Source: Prevotella sp. tf2-5 (GTDB lineage: Bacteria; Bacteroidota; Bacteroidia; Bacteroidales; Bacteroidaceae). Taken from it: a stretch of DNA of 64,000 nucleotides. The stretch is from assembly GCF_900115435.1 (NCBI RefSeq), contig NZ_FOWK01000001.1, positions 434,001 through 498,000 of the forward strand. Reading direction: 5' to 3'. A model generated the notes under the pieces. The model was given only the letters and a program-made list of their open reading frames with translations, was not told the origin of the DNA and searched no databases. The position numbers and the translations under genes were made by a program. Shown one piece after another: positions 33,287 through 43,500 of the stretch (its first letter is position 1; the number at the start of each line of letters is the position of its first letter).

Positions 33287-35134
33287 TTAGAAGCTCCAGC
33301 TCTGGATACGCTTAGCCCAAGAGAGCACGTGAATCTTAGCAGAGATGTACTCTTGGATATCATCATCTGGTGTGTCAGGATCATCAAAGTCAGGATTATT
33401 GACCTGACCAGAAGGATCTGCAGGATAACCGAAGTTATTGAATGCTGTTACATCAACATCGTACCAGTTGTTACGTACCATACCATAACGACCGAGGTAG
33501 AATGGTGCGTTATAGCCAGGATAAGCAGCAGAAGTAGAACCTCCGGCAGGAGCAGGAGTCTCCCATGCAGCCTTGGTATTCCAAGGAGCCAAATCGGTAG
33601 CGCCCTCACCAGCAAAGTGCTTGAAGCGAGCCTCGAAGTACATAACACCACCCTGATAGTCACGAACAACAACCTCTTGGTTAGCTGAAGTAATAGCATC
33701 AGCAAGAACAGTAGCAATATCAGTTGCAAAAGTTGACTTGAAGGTCTTTGCAGGATCTATCTCTGCAATAACAGTTGAAGAAAGATTAAGATTCTTCACC
33801 TTATACTGACCTGTGACTGCGTCACGCTCATAAGTAATATCGAAAGAAGAAGCATCTACAGTCCAAGACTTACCTGCGTTCAGACCAGCCTTGAAAGCGT
33901 CCAGAACCTCTGTCTTATTTACAATATTGTCTACAACATAAGAAGTTGCGTCAGTTACAGTTGTATAACGGGTATTTCCACCATTCACTGTCCAGAACTC
34001 CGCACCGTCATTCAAAGTAACCTTGATGATGGCGCGAGTAGTATTCTTAAAGCTCTGGCGCTGTACATCAAAGGTATTCTCATAGCAATAGAGAGGATTA
34101 GCAGCACCTGTTGGTACGAAAGAAGTAGCAGCAACCATACCTGTAGCATCAGCATCATACTGTGGGTCGATTCCCCAATATGTACGATAAGCATCTTTAT
34201 CTGAACCTAAAGAAGTAGTTCCCTTTGTAGTCACATTACCTACGAAACGATAATTGGTGCTACCATCTGACTTATAACCGATATAAGAAAGATTACCAGG
34301 GTTATGAGCAACATAAGAGGTAGGCTCCATATTGTCAATAGCCCATTCTGTGGTCTTGATGTCCAGTCCGTTTACTTTTGTTGCAGTCACTGCCAGAGTA
34401 GCTTTGGCAACAGCACGCTCTACCATGATATCACCTGCAGGGTCTGCCTTGGCAGCGGCCTCTGTTTCCTTAATCTTGGTAGGATCCATTTCTGCAAGCT
34501 GGAAAATATCGGCAACGGCTGGAGCTGTACCGACTGCACCACCCTGTGCTGTAGACAGCACGGCATTAGTCATAAAGAAATAGTTTTTCGCACCACTGCG
34601 AGAAGTAAGGTCAGCATTTGTTGTCAATGCACGAACATCTGCTAGTGTTGAAGAAGTTGTCAAGGTTGTTCCAGCAATCTTTGGCATACCAGAAGCCTCA
34701 ATACTTATCAGGTTCTTATAGTTCAGAACAGCAAGTGCAAACAACTTATTACCTGTCGTTTTCTCATATCCCTTCACCTTAGCGGTAGCAAGATAAGACG
34801 TTGTGATGTTATCCATATCTGGATCATCCACCTGAGCATCGAAAGGTAACAGAATAGCTTGAGCATTAATCAATTTTGCAGCAGCCTCATCTGCTCCTTG
34901 GAAGAGCAACAAAGCACAGTCGCTAACCTTGTACTCATCAGCAAGACCATCATCAAAATTGTCATTAACTGCACGCATCAGAGGCTGGGTTGGCAATTTA
35001 ATGTTCAAAGCCATGTAGCCATCGGGGATAACCTCACCAGGAACCTGAGGTCCCTCAGCCGCGTCTTTGTCGGACGAGCACGCTGCGAATAGCATTCCAG
35101 CTACTGCAAGCACTAAAAAACTAAGTTTTTTCAT
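33287..35134 (-). CDS. Mfa1-type major fimbrial subunit, pilus operon A
   Basis: A 615-aa lipoprotein pilin, lipobox LFAAC (Cys19). A first strand (YMALNIKLPT) is followed by LMRAVNDNF, giving a likely Arg54-Ala55 processing site. It has ALLLFQGADEAAAKLINAQAI early and VERAVAKATLAV in the middle, both typical of Mfa1-like subunits. The C-terminus (YLGRYGMVRNNWYDVDVTAF ... KIHVLSWAKRIQSWSF) carries the C-terminal strand. The pilin should be exported as a lipoprotein, trimmed and polymerised on the surface. It sits between DUF3868 and Mfa2 genes, the usual order. The Ala/Thr-rich composition is normal for the family. Confidence 0.92.
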   Translation of the reverse strand: MKKLSFLVLAVAGMLFAACSSDKDAAEGPQVPGEVIPDGYMALNIKLPTQPLMRAVNDNFDDGLADEYKVSDCALLLFQGADEAAAKLINAQAILLPFDAQVDDPDMDNITTSYLATAKVKGYEKTTGNKLFALAVLNYKNLISIEASGMPKIAGTTLTTSSTLADVRALTTNADLTSRSGAKNYFFMTNAVLSTAQGGAVGTAPAVADIFQLAEMDPTKIKETEAAAKADPAGDIMVERAVAKATLAVTATKVNGLDIKTTEWAIDNMEPTSYVAHNPGNLSYIGYKSDGSTNYRFVGNVTTKGTTSLGSDKDAYRTYWGIDPQYDADATGMVAATSFVPTGAANPLYCYENTFDVQRQSFKNTTRAIIKVTLNDGAEFWTVNGGNTRYTTVTDATSYVVDNIVNKTEVLDAFKAGLNAGKSWTVDASSFDITYERDAVTGQYKVKNLNLSSTVIAEIDPAKTFKSTFATDIATVLADAITSANQEVVVRDYQGGVMYFEARFKHFAGEGATDLAPWNTKAAWETPAPAGGSTSAAYPGYNAPFYLGRYGMVRNNWYDVDVTAFNNFGYPADPSGQVNNPDFDDPDTPDDDIQEYISAKIHVLSWAKRIQSWSF

Positions 35135-35177
35135 AATTTGTTACGTTTGTTAATAAATGAATTTATGTTATTATCTT

Positions 35178-36629
35178 TTATTTATTCATCTCTTGCAGGG
35201 TCTGCAAGTTTACCTTGACATCCATACCCTTTGCCTGGGCACGCTTCAATGCTTGTTCCGCATCTGCATAACGCTTCTGCTGCATATAGAGGATGGCACG
35301 GGCGTTCTCTGCCTCTGCACTGTCACCGGCATGCTCCAGCAACGTCTCTGCCTTCAGGGTGTCATTCTGACGAAGGGCGATATTGGCAAGGTTGATGGCT
35401 GCCTCCTTGTTCTCTGGATAGAGGTTGACAGCGGTCTGCATTGCCTTATTATAATTTTCACTACCCTTCTCGAAGGTGTTTGCCACATCCCACAACTCAC
35501 GAGCGGAGAGCTGATAGGGCTTGGTCTTATAGACTTCCTTTGCCTCCTCTAACGTGAACTCTTTGAACTCGAAGGTAATCTCATAATCGGAACGACGCAG
35601 ATGGGGATATACATTCTTCAACAAGTACTGGTATTCTGCTGGATAAGTCTGCTTGATCTTCTTTTCTTTAGGATCAGGAGCAATACTATTGTCGTCGATC
35701 ATACGGAGAATCTCAGCACGATGAGGGAGTGTTGCCGTTGACATCTGCTCAACAGCCTCTCGAAGTCCTATCCAGTTCTCTGGAGTAGCCTCTGCGGGAG
35801 CAAAAACACTGGCTGGCAGCTTATAGGTCTGACGCACATAATCAGTGAGAGACTGTGCACGATTAGTGGCAAGCATACGATTATGCTCGTAGGGGCTCTC
35901 TGGTGATGCCCATCCGTGAATTTTAATCTGCTTCACAGAAATATTCCTGTCAGCAGTCATCACGTCAAGAGTATCAGTAATCTTACGTAGCTCACGATGG
36001 TTATTCATATAGTCGGGCTTCATCTCCCAACGGTCCACTACAAAGGTAATGAAAGCGGTACCATGCAGGTTACGAACCTTCTTGGTCGGGGCTGGAACAG
36101 CATCCACATAGTTGAATACTGGGTCGCTCTTGATATGACCCAAGTATACCTGTTCCGACTTTAGGGTATCACCACATCCACAGAGATCACACTCCAACCA
36201 TACATATGCTCCTTTATGCCAAGGAAGGCGGTCGACTGCATCCGTATAGCTGACTCGCTGGGGCTCGTCCTTCTCACGTCGTACTGTCTGACAATTATCA
36301 ATATAGAGAGGATCGATACCGTCACGCTCGAAGAGAATGTTCTGTACCCGACCTGTCACTAACAAAGACTTCAGGCGTTGGTTCTGACCACCATCCTTTG
36401 AACGGAGGATAGGAGTAAAGGCACGATAGCGTGCTGACTTCACTTTGAGAGAGTCGAGCACGAAATCCATATTAACTACCGTCTTTTGGTCGGTCTGTGT
36501 TACCTGATAATTGGCAACAGACATCTGTGTGTTTTGCTTTTTCTTCACACCAGTCAGCTTGATCTGGCTCTGTGCCATCACAGCGATAAAAGCGAACAGA
36601 GCTATGATGAGAAATATATTGCGTTTCAT
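35178..36629 (-). CDS. DUF3868 protein with OmpA-like domain and TPR repeats
   Basis: A 483-aa protein. A signal peptide (to about residue 19, VMAQ) is followed by a DUF3868 N-terminal domain (about 20-170). An OmpA-like peptidoglycan-binding domain (about 190-275) has HGWASPESPYEHNRMLATNRAQ. A C-terminal region of TPR-like helix pairs (about 380-475) contains AINLANIALRQNDTLKAETL. It probably sits in the periplasm bound to peptidoglycan and may couple the cell wall to pilus assembly. It follows the DUF3575 barrel gene and precedes Mfa1 in the order common to Bacteroidales fimbrial loci. The exact role is unknown. Confidence 0.88.
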   Translation of the reverse strand: MKRNIFLIIALFAFIAVMAQSQIKLTGVKKKQNTQMSVANYQVTQTDQKTVVNMDFVLDSLKVKSARYRAFTPILRSKDGGQNQRLKSLLVTGRVQNILFERDGIDPLYIDNCQTVRREKDEPQRVSYTDAVDRLPWHKGAYVWLECDLCGCGDTLKSEQVYLGHIKSDPVFNYVDAVPAPTKKVRNLHGTAFITFVVDRWEMKPDYMNNHRELRKITDTLDVMTADRNISVKQIKIHGWASPESPYEHNRMLATNRAQSLTDYVRQTYKLPASVFAPAEATPENWIGLREAVEQMSTATLPHRAEILRMIDDNSIAPDPKEKKIKQTYPAEYQYLLKNVYPHLRRSDYEITFEFKEFTLEEAKEVYKTKPYQLSARELWDVANTFEKGSENYNKAMQTAVNLYPENKEAAINLANIALRQNDTLKAETLLEHAGDSAEAENARAILYMQQKRYADAEQALKRAQAKGMDVKVNLQTLQEMNK

Positions 36630-36659
36630 CTTGATTGAGTTTTATTGATTATTATTTAT

Positions 36660-36695
36660 CTATAGGTACTATAGGGACTATAGTCTCTATAGTTA
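36660..36695. repeat. 9-bp tandem repeat with CTATAG core (intergenic)
   Basis: CTATAG occurs at 36660, 36669, 36678 and 36687, giving an exact 9-bp period over four copies. It lies in the gap between the DUF3575 and DUF3868 genes. The same core and period occur at 15743-15775. CTATAG is itself a palindrome. Confidence 0.9.
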
Positions 36696-37283
36696 GAACA
36701 TATACATAAATGAAAGCGCAGCTTTCGTGGGACCGACATACCATTTATGTCCGTCGTCCATCTGCCTGCCACAATCACCACACTCATAGCCCTTATACTT
36801 GATATAGACCACGCCTACACCAATAGAAGCCTCAAAGTTCCAGTGACGAGAAAGCACCCACTGATAACCATAGGTAGCACCACCGCCTACATACCAGCCT
36901 TCGTAACGATGGTCACGCAATTTCTTGTACATACCAAACGGTAGTTTGATATTTGCCGCATCAAACTCACCACCCAAAGCGTGAACACCGACAAAAGAAC
37001 CTTGGAAGCGATGGCAGAACCAATAACGATACTCTGGCATCAGCAGCCAATGCTTGAAATACTTCTTCCCATTGTCAGTGTTAAACTTCCAGGGGTTCAG
37101 TCCATAGAACAACTGCATGGAGTGTTTCTTACCTACTCCCAATTCCACACCTAAGTTTGGGGTTGTCGTCGCATCATACAGAAGATTGTTCTTCAACGCC
37201 ACCTGCTGGGCGGATGCCCTCTCAATGCCGCCTGCTGTACAAAGTAATACAACAAGCATCAACGCTTTCACTCTAAAGTCCAT
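36693..37283 (-). CDS. DUF3575 outer-membrane beta-barrel protein
   Basis: A 196-aa protein with a signal peptide (to about residue 25, ASAQQ) and then VALKNNLLYDATTTPNLGVELG, the DUF3575 signature. Further strands include YWFCHRFQGSFVGVHALGG and the terminal ALSFMYMF, which gives an aromatic C-terminus typical of barrels. DUF3575 proteins are first genes of many Bacteroidales fimbrial operons. Here too it is first after the promoter at 37359-37390. Its role in pilus display is inferred from context. Confidence 0.9.
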   Translation of the reverse strand: MDFRVKALMLVVLLCTAGGIERASAQQVALKNNLLYDATTTPNLGVELGVGKKHSMQLFYGLNPWKFNTDNGKKYFKHWLLMPEYRYWFCHRFQGSFVGVHALGGEFDAANIKLPFGMYKKLRDHRYEGWYVGGGATYGYQWVLSRHWNFEASIGVGVVYIKYKGYECGDCGRQMDDGHKWYVGPTKAALSFMYMF

Positions 37284-37328
37284 TTTCTATTTAGGTTAGA
37301 TACTTAATTTCTTTAATTAGTAGTTGCT

Positions 37329-37340
37329 TTTGTCGACAAA
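37329..37340. promoter_or_regulatory. 12-bp perfect palindrome, possible operator of pilus operon A
   Basis: TTTGTCGACAAA is a perfect palindrome 18 nt downstream of the -7 box of operon A, so it lies in the first part of the transcript. Its position fits a repressor site. No second copy is seen in this region, and no regulator is encoded in the window. Confidence 0.5.
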
Positions 37341-37358
37341 CTATCGCCAAACCAGGTG

Positions 37359-37390
37359 CAAATGTAGATAAAACTCAACATCTATACAAA
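37359..37390 (-). promoter_or_regulatory. Promoter of pilus operon A
   Basis: On the minus strand TTTG (37387-37390) and TACATTTG (37359-37366) are separated by exactly 20 bp, the Bacteroidetes consensus arrangement. The first gene starts 75 nt downstream. There is no sign of flanking inverted repeats that would make it invertible. Confidence 0.85.
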
Positions 37391-37445
37391 TAATTTAACA
37401 CAAAGCCTCTTTCCTTTAACATTATTTAAACTTATGAATGATATC

Positions 37446-37475
37446 AAAAAGCACCCTCCCAAAATGGGAGAGTGC
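37446..37475 (-). terminator. Terminator of pilus operon B
   Basis: GCACCCTCCC (37451-37460) and GGGAGAGTGC (37466-37475) pair over 10 bp with one G-T, loop of 5, followed on the minus strand by five T residues. It separates operon B from operon A. Confidence 0.92.
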
Positions 37476-37509
37476 CCTTCTTACTTCTTACATCATCCAT
37501 CAAACCCTC

Positions 37510-40500
37510 TTACTTCTTCTTTCCTATCGTTACGTTCGTATTTCCCGTCACTTCGGCGGCATTACCACCACCATAGACATTATCACGGATATCAACACCG
37601 AGGACTGTGTATTTCTTGTAGTAGGTCGTGTCCGCTTTGGCTGTGCCAGATGTTACCTCAGTGTAGGTTTCTTCGCTCTTGGTGTAGTAGCCTCCGCCTG
37701 TCAAGTCGGTACCTGTTGCAACAGATACAGCCATGTAGATATCATCACCTACGGCAGTACCAATATTGACATGTGTATCGCCCATAACCTTGGCAGCGTT
37801 ACCACCACCAAACACACTGTGGATAGATCCTATCTTACCCTTTTCATGAGATGGGATAGGATAGTCGCCAGGAGTTTTTGCACCCTCTCCGACAATAGAC
37901 TTGTCGTCGTTATAGTATTTGCCATAGACCTCATTGACATTCACAGTAGGACAGCCTACCATCGTAGCACCGCTACCATAACCGCCACCAAAGACTTTAC
38001 CGATGCTGGTAAACGACGTGACGTTGACCTGAGGATCGTCATAGAGCTTAGTGCCAGATTCACTTGGTGTGCCGTCAGCATTATAGCCATATACAGAATA
38101 GCCAGCCTGGTTGCCACCGCCATAGAGCTCACCGATGATGATAGGACGACAACCCACCTCCTGGATGTTCACGGTGATGGAACCGTCGATTGTACCACTG
38201 AGGTTATTGCCGCCAAACACACGGTCGAAGGTGCCATTGGTGATATTCAAAGTGACGTTACCCTTGATAGCGGCAGCCTCAGCACCACCGTAGGCAGCCT
38301 GTAGTCCTGGGATACATGCCATCAGCAGTTTCGCCTCAGCATCCATCGGAGCACTCTTACCACCTCCGTAGGCCTCATCCACGCAGAACTCACAACCACT
38401 GTTGTCGTCCAGCAGGGTGACAGCAGTCTGACGCACATTACCCTTGGTGTTAGAACCACCGAAGACACGGTGTATCGTACCGCCAAAGACATTGATGGAA
38501 GCCTGGCCGGTGCCATAGGTGATATCACTGGTTGATGCTGTTCGTTCTTCTTTCGTGTCATAAGCAGGGTCATCATAAGTATTTCCTGATTCATCATAAA
38601 GAGTATAGTTCTTATAACCCACGTTGGCACCAGGGTTCGCTTTAGTCACACCGTTGATGGTAATCGCATCCTTACCATTACCACCACCGAACACCTCTTC
38701 TATCTCATAGGTGCCGTTGACAAGAACATCTGTAGCAGGTACTGAAGCGGCGTTACCACCGCCATAAACCTGTCGGATACTAGTCAAATCACAACCATCG
38801 ATGATGACCTTGGTTGACTTAGTGGTGTTCTTGCCACCTTCAGGCTCATAAGCAGCCAGGTTACCACCTCCATAGACAGCGGCAAGATGGTAGGAGTGGT
38901 CTGCGGCTGTCGTGCTTGTCTTCTTGTCCGAGGCTGTTCCTGCATGACCTTCCCAGCCTGTAGTCTTATAGATATGTACCGTTACCGCATCCTGTGGACT
39001 ACCATTCTGGTTGTTACAACCGAAAATGCTACCCTTGACGACACAGTTATCTTTATAGGAAGTGACTTCTTGTTCTTCGACGGTCTCAACAGTCTTGGTA
39101 CCATTCAATGCCACCACTACTTTACCATAAACCTTTGCCTCTACGGCAGTCACGCCTTTTGTTTCGTCAGCCATTCTTCCCAAGCCGCCGCCATAGACAT
39201 TATGACCGATGGTGCCCCCCGTCAGGTTGACATTGGTGGTGAAGTTCTTTTCTGCATTGGCAGGAATAGTATAAGCAATCTGTGTATTCGCCAAGGCGCC
39301 ACCGCCATAGACATCATTTGCCACAGATCCGCCTTTCATATTGACAGCGACACTCTCCCATACGATACCTGCCTCACCACCGCCAAAGGCACTGCCCTTG
39401 ATATCGGCATTGTCATTGATTTCCAGCTCTGTTTCTCTAACGTTAGCATAATTTTCTGCTTGAACATTCAGGTCACCACGGGCTGCACCATAAACATTAC
39501 CATTGTCATCGCCGTCAACACCAATCTGGGCTTTACCCTTGATGGTCACAATGGTCTTACCAGAGGTGGATGCACTTTCCGCTTCAGCTTCGTTACCTAC
39601 CGAGCCCATAGCACCGGCACCATAGACATTACGCACCACATGGCCGCCATCGATGGTTACCGTTGCATTACCTCGTACAATACCTGCGATAGGATTATAG
39701 TGCTTTTCGCCATCGTCTTTCTCACCATTACCGTTGGCATCAATCCAATACATATCCGTACCACATCCACCACCATAGACGTTGCCACGATACGGATAAG
39801 CGGCACCTGAATAGGTTTTATCATCAGATATATCATCCGGAGTACCATTATTATCGGTAATAGTCTCACCTTCTGCAATACCGATAGTACCACTATGGAT
39901 TGTCACCTCTGTATTTTGGAAAGTATGTCCGTTCTCACCACTTCCATATACAGAACCTGCAATCTTCGGAGTCGTCAAGGATGGTGTTTCACTTTGAGTA
40001 CCAATCGCAACATTTGTGCTATATACCCATGCCATGCGGTCGTTAGGGTCAACAGCAGGGTCGCCCTCTGGAGTGGCTACGTCACCTCGTGATGAACCGA
40101 ACACCATACCATTCTCCTTACCATTCCAACCGAAGGTGCCACTTTGAATATTGACGATGCAACTACCAGTGTTTTCAGCACAAGCCGTAGGCATACCTGT
40201 TGTTGAATCATAGGTGAAGTCACCTACCGATCCGTATGCACCGCCGCCATAGACATTATGGTAGATGATTGTAGGTTTTTCTGCTGATGCCTGACTGATG
40301 TTAACCGTCGTATTACCCTTAACGTAGCCTGCCACCTTGTCACCAACCTTACCTTTGCCACCGCCATAGACGTTGCCATACTCAACACCACCCTGGCCTT
40401 CGGTACCGATAGTTCCGCTGGTGATGTTCACTTCGGTATTGCCAGCTACACCAGATTCCTCACCACCGCCATAGACACTCTCGCCTACAGTAGTAGTTTC

Positions 40501-43500
40501 ACCGTCAATCGTGAGAGTTACATTACCTGATACCGCACCGAGTCCTTCCAATGATATAGGAGTATAACACTTCCATTCTCCGTCGGCTTCACTGTAATAC
40601 GTAGGAGCATCTGTAGTAGCCGTACCATTATTGGTGTCATTAGTCCAACGATAATATACATCTTTTCCTCCATCTTGGTAATATTCCAAATAGCCCTGCT
40701 CAACGATCTGACCAGACTTATTTCGTGCAGGAACATGAACTTTATCTCTGTCATGTCTGCGGAATTGTGGTATTGCAGCGGAGTAGCCAGCACCAAAAGC
40801 ACTTCCTCCTATGACAGTGTTGTTCAGTGTAGAGATCACATTGCCATCAACAGTTCCCAAATTTCCTCCACCATAGAAATTTTTGTCTATTGTGCAATTA
40901 GTCAGATTATTAGTCACGCTACCTGTTATGGTAGTACCAAATTGTGCATGCCTTATAAATGATCGAGCCACTACATTTTCATTAACGCCATTCGACTGAT
41001 TGAACACTTCATATTCAAACATATCATGATAGCCCTTGGCTGCATCATACTTCTTGCTAATGCTTGCTGTGTTAAGCGGATTGAATGTGTTAAACTTAAA
41101 ATTACTACTTTTCCAATCACTAGGCCATGAAGTATCAGTATCATACGCTTGTTCACGATAATAACTGGTACCACCATTTCCTCCACCAAAGTATTGACCA
41201 AAGATAGTATTTGTTGCATTCGTGGTAACAGTCTTTCTGACGCCTTCTGTTTTGGTCATCTCGCCCACCATTGGACCACCACAATATTTGTCATAAACAA
41301 TACTATTGTTGATGGTTACATCAATACTACCAGTAACGGGTTTTGCGGAATTCATGCCACCTCCATAGAATTCGTCTATTATAGCATGGTCTATTTGGAA
41401 GGTAACATTACCATTAACCTGTTCGTAACCCGCTCCTGCGACAGTCCCAAATCGGCCGCCATTGATATAACAATGAGGATTATCTGCATTTACTGGTTTG
41501 TCAGGATTATAAATACCAGAGAGGTAGAATTCTGGGAAGTCACCACCTATGGCATTTACAGCACAATGACGAACCGTACCTTTATCATCTGGCGTTGCGT
41601 GATAGCCTGGAGTAAAACGCCCCATACGGAAATGCCCTCCCATAAGAAAATAATTCGTATGATTCTTTGTACCATAGCGAATTACTATTTGCTCAAATTG
41701 TCCTCCGTTAAGAATCATGGGGCCTTCTGCATTTCTATTAGCACCATCATACTCAAACTGAGTAGTGTGCATAAATGCTGTCTCGGTAATCTCAAAATGA
41801 CCCAATGGCACCATCACACCGATAGCATAAGCTTTTGAATCAGTTTTTATCGCTAAGCCCAATTCGGGTATAGGCAAGAAATCAAAACGTACAGGATGAA
41901 TGGTAGGACGTGAGGTGTCTTTTCTGAATTGGAACTCAAGACAATAGTCAGGCTCGTTGTCTATGTCCTGATCTATACTCATAATGGTGAAGGGTTTGTT
42001 GTTACCAGCTCCACCAGTGTGTCCAACACTCGCATTAAGATTCTTTACCTGAACGTTGCCCACCAAAACGATAGCCTGGTCATAAACTGTCAGTGATGCA
42101 CTGGCAGTCAATTGACCGATTGCATCTTGCAGAGTTGTATAAACAGTTTGCCCTTGGAAAGTTTCGGGTAACGTGCCTGCAGGACTAAATGAAGTTCCAG
42201 TAACTGGAGCTGTTCCTCCATCTCCTCCACTTGCCACATTGACACGATCCAAACTGTGTTCGTTGTTATGCAGATATACTACTTTATTAGCCCAATAAGC
42301 CTCAATTGTGATGGCAGTGACTCCTTCTGGAACATAATAGTAACCACCCTGAGCAAAGACACGACCACTTGTCTCATATAAGTCTTTACTTGTACAGTTA
42401 CGGTCAGCAAAGTTATAACCGTCTTCCCATGCCTTATTAAATGTTCCAGATGTTCCGCCTAAAACATTCGTTACCTTCCATCCTGTCACAGCCTTATCAG
42501 TGTAGTTGCCTGCATAGCGGTTAGCATGGTCTGCTGCTTCTGGATTACCAAACACCTCATTATAATAAGGTAATTGTATCTTGGCATATCCATAATCATA
42601 GTTCAAGGTGTCCATGTCCAGCACGATACAATCTATACCTTTTGATGTACTACCAGAACCTTGATGTCCACTACCTGCATTTACTGTAACGCTCAGGGTG
42701 CCGAGTTTTTTTCCTTGATATGCAGGCGCAGATGCTCTACTTACTTTTTGCTTAGTATCAGGATTATAGGTGTATTCCTTATCTTGATTAATAACAGATG
42801 GATACTTACCCCATTTCTTCAGAATAGGATAAGGCGCAATATTTGGATCAAGTACCCACTTGGCAATACCAACATTATTCACGTCTTCGTCTGTCGGTGT
42901 CGTACCATTGGTACCATTCACCCACCAAGTGCAGAGTTGGCGATTACTATTCAGTATGCTACGATAGTATTCAAAACGAGTCAAATATTCCTCAGAGGCA
43001 GGCCAAGAACAGTAGTAGGCATCAGAAGAACTAAAAGTTGTCTCGGTATTGAACGCAGCACTGCCACGGAAATAGTTATAGTTATTAATTCCTGTTGCTC
43101 CCTTGTTAGAGAGGGTCTTTCCACCATAAACTGGTTTAATAGTGTTTCCTGTTATCTCACCATAGAACATACAGTTCACAACCATGGTTCTAACATCACT
43201 CATTTTTGAGGCATAATTGTTGTTACCCACTATACCTGCAACATTAGTACCTCCAGTGATGTTAGCATAGCTATAGCAGTTGATAACGCGGGCTGTGCCA
43301 TCAAGAAGACCTACAAGACCACCAACATTACGAGAGCCTCCCACACTGCTTCCATAAAAGCCGGTGATATTTCCTTTATCATCACGCTCAACTGAAGTAG
43401 GTAGGATGCCACAATTATAGATACGTGAACTTCCCTGAGCATGACATGTGACAGCACCTGCATCACCACCGCCAACATGATCACCATTCACATCTATGCT

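Noticed and set aside
37284..37509. Invertible (phase-variable) promoter in front of pilus operon A
   Set aside because: No pair of inverted repeats flanking the promoter and no invertase gene in the window; only one short palindrome is present.
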